DNA of 64,000 nt from Lentimicrobium sp. (GCA_019429275.1 JAHYJC010000013.1:32052-96051), one strand, 5' to 3'. Counted from the first letter of the stretch, positions 1 to 10,400 are shown. The notes: generated by a model from the letters alone, not told the origin. A program made the numbers and translations.

Positions 1-1195
1 GCATGCGTGGAAATACGGTTGTAAACTTTGGATCATAATTAAAAACATCTCCCTTTCTGGAATCCGTTATGATGTATTTTCCGCTTTTTTTATCTCTCAC
101 ATAAATGGGAGAACCATCCGATCTGGGATTTACAGGATCAATAGGCGCACTGTAATATTGGCCGGAAAAGATTGGCCAGGTTCCGTATTGCTCACGATTC
201 AGATAGGAAAGCAGACTGATGGCGTCATCGGGATTGTTCTCGTTGATGGGTGTATTGGTATTTGCCCTGATAACCAGCATCATGAAAGAAGAGTATCCGA
301 TAAGGATAAAAGTGAGTGACAACAGGGCTGTGTTGGCAATAAGCTTTCCTTTTCGGTGTGTATAGCGTAAGCCATAAACAAGACCGGCAATGATCAGGAC
401 AAAATATACGATGGTTCCTGAGTTAAACGGCAATCCGAAGCTGTTGACAAACAGCAGTTCAAATTTCGCTGCCAGATCAACCACCCAAGGGATGATGATG
501 TACATGATGAAGGCAAGCAGAAATACTGATATTACTCCGGTAAGAACGATGCCTTTGGTGGTGGTTTGATATTTCTTGAAATAATAAACATACGCGATGG
601 CAGGAATTGCCAGCAGATTAAGCAAATGCACCCCAATGGATAAACCTACCAGGTAAGCAATAAAAACGATCCAGCGTATGGAGTGTTTGTGATCGGCAAC
701 CTCTTCCCATTTAAGGATGGCCCAGAAAACAACCGCGGTAAAAAGTGAGGACATGGCATAAACCTCTCCTTCCACAGCCGAAAACCAGAATGAATCGGAG
801 AAAGTATAAGCCATGGCACCAACCAAACCGCTTCCCAAAACCACAGCCTGCTGGCCAAAAGTCAATTCCGCTTCAGCTTTAACCAACTTTATGGCCAGGC
901 GGGTAATGGTCCAGAAAAGGAACATGATGGTAAGTGCACTGACCAACCCCGACATAAAATTAACCATCAGGGCAACCTTGCTGGTGTCGCCAAAAGCAAA
1001 AAGTGAGAAAAAACGGCCCAGAATCTGGAAGAACGGAGCTCCCGGCGGGTGGCCTACCTGCAATTTATAGGCAGTAGCAATGTATTCTCCGCAATCCCAC
1101 CAGCTGGCGGTAGGCTCGAGCGTAAGGGTATAAACAATCAGGGCTACGGCAAAGGAAAACCAGCCGAGAATGTTGTTTAGTTTTTTGTAATCCAT
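1..1195 (-). CDS. DUF2723 family membrane protein (glycosyltransferase-like), C-terminus beyond the window
   Basis: I translated the minus strand from the ATG at 1193-1195; it stays open for 398 codons to the left edge, so the C-terminal part is missing. The N-terminus (MDYKKLNNILGWFSFAVALI) runs into a first membrane segment and then the family hallmark WWDCGEYIA (about residues 33-41) and GHPPGAPFF. Several further hydrophobic segments follow, then a soluble stretch with NENNPDDAISLLSYLNREQY. This is the pattern of the Bacteroidota DUF2723 proteins, related to TMEM260-like protein O-mannosyltransferases (GT117-like). From the family I infer a polytopic inner-membrane glycosyltransferase using a lipid-linked sugar; the substrate is unknown. 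Confidence 0.85.
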   Translation of the reverse strand, partial: MDYKKLNNILGWFSFAVALIVYTLTLEPTASWWDCGEYIATAYKLQVGHPPGAPFFQILGRFFSLFAFGDTSKVALMVNFMSGLVSALTIMFLFWTITRLAIKLVKAEAELTFGQQAVVLGSGLVGAMAYTFSDSFWFSAVEGEVYAMSSLFTAVVFWAILKWEEVADHKHSIRWIVFIAYLVGLSIGVHLLNLLAIPAIAYVYYFKKYQTTTKGIVLTGVISVFLLAFIMYIIIPWVVDLAAKFELLFVNSFGLPFNSGTIVYFVLIIAGLVYGLRYTHRKGKLIANTALLSLTFILIGYSSFMMLVIRANTNTPINENNPDDAISLLSYLNREQYGTWPIFSGQYYSAPIDPVNPRSDGSPIYVRDKKSGKYIITDSRKGDVFNYDPKFTTVFPRM

Positions 1196-1413
1196 CTGAA
1201 AAGAGAATTGGGTATGTGTTATTTATCGAATTCTTTCAAAATGAGACATCCGAAATAAGTGTTCACTAAACTGAACAATATTTCAAAAAAAGTGCTGCGA
1301 AGTTAATGATTTTCACACAACAGATGAATCGGTGTTTTCTAAAAAATGTTAAGTCTGGAGAGAAGGTGAGCCATCGGGTAAAACAGGTTAATTATAAAAT
1401 ATTTTTAATAGGA

Positions 1414-1875
1414 TCATTGCTTTGCTTGCATATAATCCAACACCAATTTCACTTCCTTACGTATCACATAAGCTTCAGGCGCCGTCTGCCAGTTCTCTAA
1501 TGTTGTCAAAGCTTCGGGAGGCAATTGAGAAATATCGTTCTGACTGAAATAAATGTACAAGGCCATAACCCGCAACCAGTCCAAACGCTGGTAATTGTCG
1601 GCTTGAAATGCTGATTGTGTGAGGAAATTGCGAAATATTTGTAAAAGTGCTTCTTTTGCTGGCAGCGGCGGCACTAAAATACTGAGCTTGCGCACGGCAA
1701 CAAAGTGTGGCAGTTGAGGGACAACCGTACGGAGGGTGAAATATTCAGCGGGTATGTCAATAACAATATTTTCTTCCTGGAAATTTACCCAAAGATACAG
1801 TGAATCAATGGGTTGCTGGGCGCGGGAAATGCCGCACAGGGCGATAAAGAAAAGGAGTATAATTGTTTTTTTCAT
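1414..1875 (-). CDS. small secreted protein of unknown function
   Basis: A 153-residue protein beginning MKKTIILLFFIALCGISRAQ, a clear Sec signal peptide cleaved near residue 19. The mature part has no motif I recognise; it contains several Leu/Pro-rich segments and the end looks helical. It is followed at about 220 bp by the DUF2723 gene on the same strand and preceded by the 45-bp tandem repeat element, so it may be transcribed alone. It is probably periplasmic. Real-gene status is supported by the signal peptide and sensible composition; the function is unknown. Confidence 0.6.
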   Translation of the reverse strand: MKKTIILLFFIALCGISRAQQPIDSLYLWVNFQEENIVIDIPAEYFTLRTVVPQLPHFVAVRKLSILVPPLPAKEALLQIFRNFLTQSAFQADNYQRLDWLRVMALYIYFSQNDISQLPPEALTTLENWQTAPEAYVIRKEVKLVLDYMQAKQ

Positions 1876-1955
1876 GTGACAGGTTTTGAAGGTTTCTTTT
1901 TTTTACAGGACTAACAGGATTTTTTGGTTCTATTCTAACGCATTTTTCCGGATGC

Positions 1956-2164
1956 TTTCGACTCCGCTCAAGCACCGGATTATCGGTGGTCGAGCGGTGG
2001 TTGGTGAGCTTTCGTCGAACCAAGCCGTCGGTGGTCGAGCGGTGGTTGGTGAGCTTTCGTCGAACCAAGTCGTCGGTGGTCGAGCGGTGGTTGGTGAGCT
2101 TTCGTCGAACCAAGTCGCCGGTGGTCGAACCAAGTCGCCGGTGGTCGAGCGGAGTCGAGACCAC
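1956..2164. repeat. 45-bp tandem repeat block with inverted terminal halves
   Basis: Three consecutive 45-bp units start at 1986, 2031 and 2076, each beginning GTGGTCGAGCGGTGGTTGG. They are followed by a shortened 20-bp unit at 2121 and a final partial unit at 2141. The left border (1956-1976, TTTCGACTCCGCTCAAGCACC) is an inverted, slightly diverged copy of the right border (2140-2160), with 18 of 21 positions matching. The right border also folds on itself (GGTGGTC ... GACCACC). The block is richer in GC than its neighbours. Because 45 is a multiple of three, several frames stay open across it, but these are artefacts. It resembles a REP/MITE-like intergenic element of Bacteroidota. Confidence 0.85.
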
Positions 2165-2172
2165 CAATAACC

Positions 2173-3780
2173 TCATTCCACCACAAACCTCGCCTTACCC
2201 ATCTGCTTATTACCGGCAAATACCACCGCCATATACAGCCCCGGCCTCCAGTGTGAAATGCTGAGCCCGGTTTCGTTTACACCTGCATTAACGGGCATTT
2301 CAGCCAGTTGCCGGCCGTGTATATCGTAACACACCACCCGTATTTTGCTATGATATTCTGTATTTTCAAGCAAAAAGCGCACATAATCGCTGGCAGGGTT
2401 TGGAGCCGGGGTTATGGGTATCAAACTGATGCGGGCCTCATACTCCTTGCGGGTTGGTATATCTTTTACATCAACAATTACCTCGCAACTGCTTAAATCA
2501 ATGGTTTTTGAAACAATAGGCTCGGGACAGAGGTAATCGTACTCGCGTGGTGCAGTATATATGCTGTCGTACTCAAGGCTGGTGTTGAATTTCATAAGGA
2601 TGATGTCCTGATTATAGCCGCTGCCAACCACGGCTCCGGCAAGAAGTTTGTCATCACTTGTTACTATAAGGCCATAAGGAGAGTGTGCTGTGGGATGTAT
2701 AAAAGAATTGTGCCATCCTCCTAAGGAATCAAGTTCATGCAAACCAAACCAACCTGGGTAAAAATTTGAACTATCAGCATACAAGATATTGGTAAACAAT
2801 CGTCCATCTGAGGTATAAGAAGGGTTAACCATATAACCTTCAACCCATTTATTTCCAACCATTGGAAACTGAGGTATTGAGTCATGTACAAAGTTGCCAA
2901 AGCTATCTAATACCAATAACGATGGAGAATATGCTCCTGTGTTACGATCAACAGCACCTAAGTAAAAGTTTCCACTGCCTTGCTGTGTTGACCAGCCGGC
3001 ATCTGAATATTGATCATGTAAAGTATCCCGGTAAGCACTTACCCATTGTTCAGCGCGACTGCTATCGGCCAGTAGTCCAAATGCTTTTAACCTGCAGGGG
3101 ATTGGGCCGCCGTTGGCAATTGAATCGTCACACCAAAAAAGATAACCACTCATAAAGAAATCTCCTTTGGTGGTAAGCACGAGATCATAGGCCCCGTTGT
3201 CGTCAATAAAAGGGTGATTCTCAGTTAAGGCATAAGGTTCAATCCAGAGTACTTCGCCTGTATTATCGAACCTGAAAAGATGTGTTTTCGGATTATTGTC
3301 TGTGACGTAATACTGGTGTGTCAGCATAATATACCCACCATCAGGCAGTTGTAAAATTTCTGTACCCCAATCCGGTCGGCCATTGGTGCGGAAAATATTG
3401 CACCACTCTAATTCACCGCATGCATTGTGTTTGGTTACACTAATGTCATTCAAAGTCCAACGTTCGTGACTGCCGCAGAGGATAAAACCTCCGTCAGCAG
3501 TTGGCTCAATGTATGACGGGTAATTGCCCTGGCCTAGTCCGGTGGTTCCTATAGTTAAATCGTACAGAAGGTTGCCATTGATATCGGTTTTTATTAACCA
3601 GCCACGGGTATCAGGGTAGTAATTGTAAGCCCCAAGTATAAAATAACCTCCATCATAGGATAAATTCAAATTTCGGAATACTTCAGGACGATTTTGGAGA
3701 CCAAATGTTCGGTTCCAATTCTGTGAAAAACACAATTGGGTGGATATCAGAAATGGTAGTAATAACAGCAGAGTTTTCAT
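2173..3780 (-). CDS. T9SS-exported beta-propeller-like surface protein
   Basis: A 535-residue protein with a signal peptide (MKTLLLLLPFLISTQLCFSQ). Its body is built on repeated DGG(Y/F)I motifs spaced 40-60 residues apart (DGGYFILGAYN, DGGFILCGSHE, DGGYIMLTHQ), as in Bacteroidota propeller proteins that pair each DGG strand with an IKTD/LFRFD strand. The last 75 residues (APNPASDYVRF ... GLYMAVVFAGNKQMGKARFVVE) form a type A T9SS sorting tail. I infer outer-membrane secretion and cell-surface attachment. The ligand or activity is unknown. The stop lies 9 bp beyond the tandem repeat block, so that element sits right behind the gene. Confidence 0.8.
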   Translation of the reverse strand: MKTLLLLLPFLISTQLCFSQNWNRTFGLQNRPEVFRNLNLSYDGGYFILGAYNYYPDTRGWLIKTDINGNLLYDLTIGTTGLGQGNYPSYIEPTADGGFILCGSHERWTLNDISVTKHNACGELEWCNIFRTNGRPDWGTEILQLPDGGYIMLTHQYYVTDNNPKTHLFRFDNTGEVLWIEPYALTENHPFIDDNGAYDLVLTTKGDFFMSGYLFWCDDSIANGGPIPCRLKAFGLLADSSRAEQWVSAYRDTLHDQYSDAGWSTQQGSGNFYLGAVDRNTGAYSPSLLVLDSFGNFVHDSIPQFPMVGNKWVEGYMVNPSYTSDGRLFTNILYADSSNFYPGWFGLHELDSLGGWHNSFIHPTAHSPYGLIVTSDDKLLAGAVVGSGYNQDIILMKFNTSLEYDSIYTAPREYDYLCPEPIVSKTIDLSSCEVIVDVKDIPTRKEYEARISLIPITPAPNPASDYVRFLLENTEYHSKIRVVCYDIHGRQLAEMPVNAGVNETGLSISHWRPGLYMAVVFAGNKQMGKARFVVE

Positions 3781-3841
3781 AATAACGTAGGATTAAACAA
3801 GAAAACCGGAATATGAATCCGGTTTTCCTGTAAAGTTTAGA

Positions 3842-4864
3842 TTAGAAAGAAATGATTATTCCAGTACTGCCAACACATTGGCCACCAGAAACCAACCTAA
3901 CAGTATAACTACCAGATATAAAATTTCTGGTATCAATAATAATCTGGTCAAACTTTCGACCGATGTTTCTATTATAAACCTTTCTACCTGTTTTGTCAAT
4001 GATTTCAATTATGCCCTGGGTTTTATCATCACCGGTATTGAATTTAATGGTAATAAAATCCTTAGCCGGGTTGGGATATACCTTCAGGCTAGCATACTCT
4101 GGATTTACCGATTTAACCCTTGGTTTTTTTACTTCCACACTTTTAGTCAAATCCGGTTCAAGGTAGGGTTCGTTGTATTCAAATAGGTTGTTGGCAACCA
4201 ATATCCCTCGTGCTGCTGCGGTGACAAACAGGCTGCTATACAGAAGAAAGTTATTCAGAGGCACCCCATCAAGGGTATCAATCGGTTGATTTTCAATCAG
4301 CCATTGCATAAATACCTGTTATTGGCCAAGTTCGGAGAGTTCAACTTCAGAAAGTGAAATTTCATTGATGATGTTGCTCCAAGAGTTTAAGGCTGAAGTT
4401 GTATCCCCGTTTTCAAGCAACAGCCAGGCCTGTCGCATCATAGATTCAGCACTGCCATCGGCAGCAAGCAATGCCAGCAATGTATCAATTGGCACGGGCG
4501 TGGTATCAGTAAGTGAGGCAGACAACAAACGGTTATACCCATAGTTGTAAAGCCGTTCGCTCATATCCCTTTTGGCTTCCATCAACTCTTTGGCAGAGAG
4601 TAAAAATATCCCTTCCAAGATTTCATCTTTCATATAATCAGGCATTGGCTCAAGGCGCATATCAATTTCCTGCATTATGGTTCCCGATTTTGCACTGTGG
4701 GGGTGGTTGGCTACCATAATATCGCGCAGCATCGCATTGTTGAGCAATTCCTCACGGTTGATTGAATACCCACATTGTAAAAAGGGTTCGGTATCATATA
4801 TCAAGTTCATGGCTCCGAAGAAAATATGACTTGTGTTATTGTTGTCAATGGCTATTGATAACAA
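3842..4864 (-). pseudogene. Decayed T9SS cargo gene (5'-truncated, internal TAA)
   Basis: Two open segments lie in the same frame, 4319-4864 (about 181 codons) and 3842-4309 (155 codons). They are separated by one TAA at 4319-4321 with only three sense codons before the downstream ATG. The join reads ...LSELGQ-stop-QVFMQWLIENQ, and a single C-to-T change from CAA would create that stop. The upstream part has no ATG start or signal peptide: the first codon is a TTG and the frame is closed again six codons further upstream. The downstream part ends in a T9SS tail (KVYPNPAKDFITIKF ... GSYTVRLVSGGQ). I infer a dead fragment of a larger surface protein; stop read-through is a less likely alternative. 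Confidence 0.7.
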
Positions 4865-5383
4865 ATATATTACATGATTTTAAAATTCAAAGAAATATTT
4901 TGGAAAAGCTATCAAGTTTATTGTAAAGTGAATTATTTAGGCATTTGAGTTATAATTGTTAATAATTTTACATCCCCCTTCTTATATATCGCTTTTTTGG
5001 CAACAATGACCAAAGATTAATATTTAACAGCTTCAGTTGCAGCCCTAAGCTAATTGTTAATTGTGCCTATCCCGTGGTTAAAATACTAACCTTGTAAACA
5101 TTTTAAGGCATTTAAACTTTAAAGAGAGTTATAGTAAACCTATTTTTTGAATTCCAAATAGGAATGGATAAAATTTTCCATAAGTAACAATTTAGCAAAA
5201 ATGAATTTCAACTGCTTCTTCCAGGAAAGACCATAGTTTTAATACTCAACCGTGAAAAAATATTGGATAACCGGGACATAAACATGATAGCATCTAATAA
5301 AATGGAAAACTACTGAACCATTTAATTCTCATTTGCACTAAAACTTTACTGCCCAAACAAATGCAAAAGAAATTCCCGAAATA
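4865..5383. other. AT-rich intergenic region without a recognisable gene
   Basis: About 520 bp of AT-rich sequence between the decayed T9SS gene and the tRNA promoter. I found no ORF with a plausible start, no strong hairpin with a T-tract, and no repeat. It may be the degraded 5' end of the neighbouring pseudogene. Confidence 0.5.
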
Positions 5384-5416
5384 TTTGTAAAGTTTTAAAA
5401 AATATACCTATTTTTG
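5384..5416 (+). promoter_or_regulatory. Promoter of the tRNA-Gln / rimP-nusA-infB unit
   Basis: TTTG at 5384-5387 and TATTTTTG (TAnnTTTG) at 5409-5416 are 21 bp apart. This matches the Bacteroidota housekeeping sigma factor consensus (-33 TTTG, -7 TAnnTTTG). Transcription would start near 5421, about 14 nt before the mature tRNA 5' end. Confidence 0.7.
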
Positions 5417-5434
5417 CACACCCTAAAGGGAAAA

Positions 5435-5505
5435 TGTCCGATGGTGTAACGGTAGCACAAGAGATTTTGGTTCTCTCGGTCTAGGTTCGAATCCTGGTCG
5501 GACAA
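5435..5505 (+). tRNA. tRNA-Gln (anticodon UUG)
   Basis: The acceptor stem TGTCCGA (5435-5441) pairs with TCGGACA (5498-5504), with discriminator A at 5505. The D-arm has GGTGTAACGGTAGC. The anticodon stem GAGA/TCTC closes the loop TTTTGGT, giving anticodon TTG, read as Gln (CAA). The T-loop has GGTTCGAATCC. No CCA is encoded. The first pair is U1-A72, the bacterial form, which is of interest because an archaeal-type GatDE is encoded 11 kb downstream. The gene leads the rimP-nusA-infB operon, separated by a hairpin. Confidence 0.95.
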
Positions 5506-5566
5506 CATTAAAAAACAATCACCCCGTTGCGCATGTTGCGCGCGTACTCAATGGTGAAACTAAGTT

Positions 5567-5595
5567 GAGGGGACTGTATTGTCCCCTCTTTTATT
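5567..5595 (+). terminator. Intrinsic terminator or attenuator between tRNA-Gln and rimP
   Basis: GAGGGGAC (5567-5574), loop TGTATT, and GTCCCCTC (5581-5588) form a perfect 8-bp stem followed by TTTTATT. It ends 11 bp before the rimP ATG. It could end tRNA transcripts or act as a leaky attenuator controlling read-through into rimP-nusA-infB. Confidence 0.75.
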
Positions 5596-5606
5596 ACATT
5601 AATAAA

Positions 5607-6056
5607 ATGATCGACAAAGAAGCAATCCTTAAAGAAGTTGAAGCAAAGTTGCAGGATACCGATAGGTTTGTGGTTGAGATTACGGTAAAATCAGGCAACC
5701 GCATTACTGTCCTGCTCGACAGCGACACCAGCATCACCATCGACGACTGCATTGCGGTAAACCGGCATATTGAATCGGTTTTCGATCGTGAAACTGAAGA
5801 CTATGACCTTACGGTTTCTTCTTCGGGTATTGACCAGCCCTACAGAATGTTAAGGCAATATGTTAAAAACATAGGCCGCGAAGTGGATGTAACTTTTACC
5901 GATGGATCTGTTTTTACCGGAAAGCTTATAGCTGCCGACAAAGACAAAATTACCGTTTACCGGAAGACAAAAGTAAAGAAAGTGGAAACCGAAGAAACCA
6001 AAGAAATTCCTTACACCGAAATCAAACATACCAAAGAGGTCATCTCTTTCAAGTAA
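5607..6056 (+). CDS. rimP: Ribosome maturation factor RimP
   Basis: A 149-residue protein. I start it at the ATG at 5607 (MIDKEAILKEVEAKL), because a reading from 5565 would place the terminator hairpin inside the coding sequence. The N-terminal domain has the family pattern IDDCIAVNRHIE and YDLTVSSSGIDQPYRM (about residues 55-90). The C-terminal SH3-like domain has VDVTFTDGSVFTGKLIAAD. RimP binds the 30S subunit and is needed for its late assembly. The order rimP-nusA-infB is the conserved bacterial one, with nusA starting 38 bp downstream. The length is close to the family norm of about 150. Confidence 0.93.
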   Translation: MIDKEAILKEVEAKLQDTDRFVVEITVKSGNRITVLLDSDTSITIDDCIAVNRHIESVFDRETEDYDLTVSSSGIDQPYRMLRQYVKNIGREVDVTFTDGSVFTGKLIAADKDKITVYRKTKVKKVETEETKEIPYTEIKHTKEVISFK

Positions 6057-6094
6057 CATAGTAAATCAACCCAATCAAAGAACCTGAAACAACA

Positions 6095-7330
6095 ATGGAA
6101 CATATCAATTTAGTCGAAACCTTCTCCGAATTCAAGGAGTTTAAAAACATCGACCGCGAAACCATGATGCGCATCATAGAAGATGTATTCAGACATATGC
6201 TCATGAAGAAATATGGTTCGGACGAGAACTTTAATGTTATTGTCAACATTGATAAAGGCGATCTTGAAATCTGGAGAAACCGTGAAATTGTTGAAGACGA
6301 AGAAGTTGAAGACGAAAACAAACAGATAGGTTATTCTGAAGCCATCAAAATCGAGCCCGACTTTGAAGTAGGTGAAGAAGTTACCGAAGAAATAAAGTTG
6401 AAGGATTTCGGAAGAAGGGAAATCCTGACCATCAGGCAGAATCTGATGTCCAAGATACAGGAGTACGAAAAAGACAATATCTTCAAAAAATACAAGGAGA
6501 AGATTGGCGACATCATCACCGGCGATGTTTATCAGGTCTGGAAAAAAGAGATACTGGTGCTGGATGACGAATACATTGAGCTGACACTACCCCGCTCAGA
6601 GCAAATACCATCGGATTTCTACCGCAAAGGCGATACCCTCAGGGCTGTTGTTTCAAAAGTAGATATGCGAAACAACACCCCTGTTATTATTCTGTCGAGA
6701 ACAGCACCGAATTTCCTGGAAAGACTTTTCGAACAGGAAGTTCCCGAAGTTTATGACGGACTGATTACCATCAGAAACATTGTAAGGGTGCCTGGCGAAC
6801 GTGCAAAAATTGCAGTGGAAAGTTATGATGACCGTATTGACCCGGTTGGGGCATGTGTGGGTATGAAAGGTTCGCGTATTCATGGCATTGTCAGGGAACT
6901 GCGTAACGAGAACATTGATGTAATCAATTTTACGAACAACGCTTCATTGTACATTTCGCGTGCATTAAGTCCGGCTAAAATATCTTCGATATCGATAAAC
7001 GAGGCTGAAAAACGTGCAGATGTTTTCATGAAACCCGACCAGGTTTCACTGGCTATCGGTAAAGGCGGCTACAACATTAAGCTTGCCAGCAGGCTTACAG
7101 GTTACGAAATTGACGTGTACCGTGATACCGAATTCGACAATGAGGATGTTGATATCCAGGAATTTAATGACGAAATCGATCAGTGGATTATCGATGAATT
7201 CAAAGCCATCGGCTGCGACACGGCCAGAAGCGTTCTGGATCTCAGCATTGAAGAATTGGTAACCCGCACCGACCTTGAGGAGGAAACGATCAAAGAGGTA
7301 GTAAGGATACTCCGGGCTGAATTTGAGTAA
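6095..7330 (+). CDS. nusA: Transcription termination/antitermination factor NusA
   Basis: A 411-residue protein. The N-terminal RNA-polymerase-binding domain covers about 1-130 (LVETFSEFKEFKNIDRETMM). An S1 domain follows (GDIITGDVYQVWKKEILV, about 138-200). Two KH domains follow: one with RIDPVGACVGMKGSRIHGI (about 248-266), the other with QVSLAIGKGGYNIKLASRL (about 316-334). A C-terminal acidic helix-hairpin-helix-like tail ends the protein. NusA binds RNA polymerase and nascent RNA, modulating pausing, termination and antitermination. The gene lies between rimP and infB, with 125 bp to the infB ATG. The length and the absence of the long gammaproteobacterial acidic repeats fit Bacteroidota NusA. 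Confidence 0.95.
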   Translation: MEHINLVETFSEFKEFKNIDRETMMRIIEDVFRHMLMKKYGSDENFNVIVNIDKGDLEIWRNREIVEDEEVEDENKQIGYSEAIKIEPDFEVGEEVTEEIKLKDFGRREILTIRQNLMSKIQEYEKDNIFKKYKEKIGDIITGDVYQVWKKEILVLDDEYIELTLPRSEQIPSDFYRKGDTLRAVVSKVDMRNNTPVIILSRTAPNFLERLFEQEVPEVYDGLITIRNIVRVPGERAKIAVESYDDRIDPVGACVGMKGSRIHGIVRELRNENIDVINFTNNASLYISRALSPAKISSISINEAEKRADVFMKPDQVSLAIGKGGYNIKLASRLTGYEIDVYRDTEFDNEDVDIQEFNDEIDQWIIDEFKAIGCDTARSVLDLSIEELVTRTDLEEETIKEVVRILRAEFE

Positions 7331-7455
7331 TAAATTTGTTGCAAAAATATTTTTCACTCGGATGATTCCGGAATTCCAAGGGTTTGAATAGCATAATTAG
7401 CGTATTTTTACAGACAATCCGCAGCAGCAGGCGGTTAATAACATCAAAAAATAAT

Positions 7456-10400
7456 ATGTCAGAAATTAGTAAGAGCATACGACTTGGGAAAGCAGCTCAG
7501 GAGTTTAATGTCGGAGTCCCAACCATTGTCGAGTTCCTTCATAAAAAAGGGATCAAAATCGACAATAATCCGAACACTAAACTTGCGCCTGAAGTTTACG
7601 CTTTGCTGATGAAAGAGTACCAATCTGAAAAAACCGTTAAAGAGTTTTCACAAAAGATTGAACTTGAGTACACACAGCACAAAACCATTTCCATTACCGA
7701 TAAACGCCAGCCGGCCGAAGAAGAAACCGAAACCGAAACAGGCGCAGAACTGTTTATCCGTAATATGCCATTAAGTGAAGGTACTCTTGCAAAAGAGAAA
7801 ACAGCAGACAAACCTGCTGAGACTTCGAAACCGGAAACAGCTGATAAAACTGCCGCTGAAGCTGTTCCCGAAGAAAAAATCGTTAGTCCGGCTAAAGTGA
7901 CTCACAAAAAGACGAAAGCTGATGAAACTGCCGAGAAACCAAAAGCTGAAGCCGAAAAACCGGTAGAAGATTCAAAGGCAGAAGCAACTGAAGCTAAACA
8001 AGAAGTTTCTGAAAAAACTGACACTCCCGCATCACCTGAGCCGTTGCCTGTTGAAGCCGAACAAACAGAAAATAATAAAGATACTGAAACTGAGATCGTA
8101 AAACCTGAAGCCACGGCACCTGAGACCGGAATTAAGGTTCTGGGCACACTTGATCTCGATCAGTTCAAAAAACCATCGAAAAAAGGCAAGGTATCGAAGA
8201 AGAAAACTGACCCACCACCCGAAAGCAAAGAGGAAACTCCGGCCGCTGAAATTTCTCAACCTGCTACCGAAGAGGTTATTTCTGAACCGGTTGCTGAAAA
8301 AACTGAGGCTGAAGCAACGCCCGAACCGATTGCAGAAGCCAAAACTGAGACACCTGAAGTTGAACCTGAAGCTCCTGTTGCTGAGAAGGAATCAAATTTC
8401 ATGAAGACTGAGGTCAGAAAACTTGAAGGGCCAACCGTTCTGGGAACCATGATATTGCCCGAACCCAGAAAACAAGAGCCGAAAAAACCGATTGCATCTT
8501 CATCTGACGATTCAATCAAATCGAAAAAGAAAAAGCGTAAACGCATCAAAAAGGCGGGGGAAACAACTCCTTCGACGGATAAGCCTGCAACTCATGGAAC
8601 TCAGGGAGCAGGACGCCAGCAATCATCACCCCAAAGGGGAAAACCAACCCGCGATAAAAGGGGAGGCCAGCGACCTGAGGCTCCAAAAGTTGAGCCTACC
8701 GAAGAAGACATCCAAAGGCAAATTAAGGAAACGCTGCAGAGGTTGAGTTCCGGAGGTAAATCAAAAGCATCAAAACACCGCCGCGAAAAACGAAGCATTG
8801 CAAGTATGCATATGGCTGAAGATGCACAACGACGTGAGGATGAACAGAAAACCATTATGGTGGCTGAATTTGTCACAGCCAATGAATTGGCCAATCTGAT
8901 GGACGTACAGGTGAATCAGATCATTTCTACCTGTCTTTCACTTGGCTTGTTTGTATCAATAAATCAGCGGTTAGATGCTGAAACCATTGTAGTCGTTGCT
9001 GATGAATTTGGATTCACGGTAAAATTTGTCGGAGTTGAAGATGCTGAAAGCACAGTTAATGAAAGCGAAATTGACAAACCTGAAGATCTTCTGTTCCGTG
9101 CTCCTATTGTAACCGTTATGGGTCACGTTGACCACGGCAAAACATCGTTACTTGACTTTATCAGAAGTGCAAATGTCATCGCCGGTGAAGCCGGAGGAAT
9201 TACACAACATATTGGGGCGTATGAAGTTAAACTCGACAACGGCAAAAAAATCACCTTCCTTGATACACCTGGCCACGAGGCATTTACAGCCATGCGTGCA
9301 AGGGGAGCAAAAATTACAGATATTGTAATCATTGTGATTGCTGCTGACGATACTGTGATGCCGCAGACTGTTGAAGCCATCAATCATGCTCAGGCAGCCG
9401 GCGTTCCTATTGTATTCGCAATCAACAAAATAGATAAGCCCAACGCAAATCCTGAGAAAATCAGGGAGGAACTCTCAAAACGCAATATACTTGTTGAAGA
9501 CTGGGGTGGAAAATATCAGAGTCAGGAAATATCTGCCAAACATGGTAAGAATCTTGACCTGTTGCTGGAAAAAGTACTTCTTGAAGCAGAAATGCTTGAT
9601 CTCAAAGCCAATCCGAATAAGGCCGCCAGCGGAACCATTCTCGAATCATCACTTGACAAAGGAAGAGGATACGTTGCTAAACTTCTTGTACAAACCGGAA
9701 CACTTAAAGTGGGCGATCTTGTAATTGCTGGAACCACTATTGGTAGGGTTAAGGCTATGTACAATGAACGCAATGTTCAAATAAAAGAGGCCGGACCAAG
9801 CACCCCGCTTCTGCTGTTGGGATTGAATACAGCACCCCAGGCTGGCGATACTTTTAAAGTTATGACCGACGAAAGGGAAGCAAAAAATATTGTTACCAAA
9901 CGTCAGCAATTGCAGCGCGAACAGGGCATAAGAACCCAGAAACACATTACGCTCGACGAAATAGGACGCCGTATTGCAATTGGAGACTTTAAAGAATTGA
10001 ATATCATTGTTAAAGGTGATGTTGACGGATCGGTAGAAGCGCTATCAGATTCATTATTGAAACTCTCAACCCCGGAAGTACAGGTAAATATCATTCATAA
10101 ATCTGTGGGTGCAATTACTGAAAGTGATGTCCTGCTGGCTTCAGCCTCCAATGCGGTTATCGTTGGATTCCAGGTAAGGCCTACACCAAGCTCTCGCAAA
10201 CTGGCAGAACAGGAGCAGATAGACTTGAGGGTTTATTCAATTATTTATACCGCCATCAACGAAATCAAAGCCGCCATCGAAGGTATGCTTGCTCCCGATA
10301 TTGAGGAAAAAATTCTGTGTAACATTGAAGTTCGCGAAGTATTCACAATAACCAAGGTCGGAACAATTGCCGGCTGTATGGTACTCGATGGAAAGATTCA

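Noticed and set aside
1986..2164. CRISPR array
   Set aside because: The 45-bp units are directly adjacent without unique spacers, and no cas gene is near. It is a tandem repeat.
5565..5606. Longer N-terminus of RimP starting at 5565
   Set aside because: This reading would lie over the tRNA-downstream terminator hairpin, and its residues do not fit RimP. The ATG at 5607 gives the usual N-terminus.
7384..7455. IF-2 start at the upstream TTG
   Set aside because: The first 24 residues have no family similarity; the ATG at 7456 starts the IF2-N segment.
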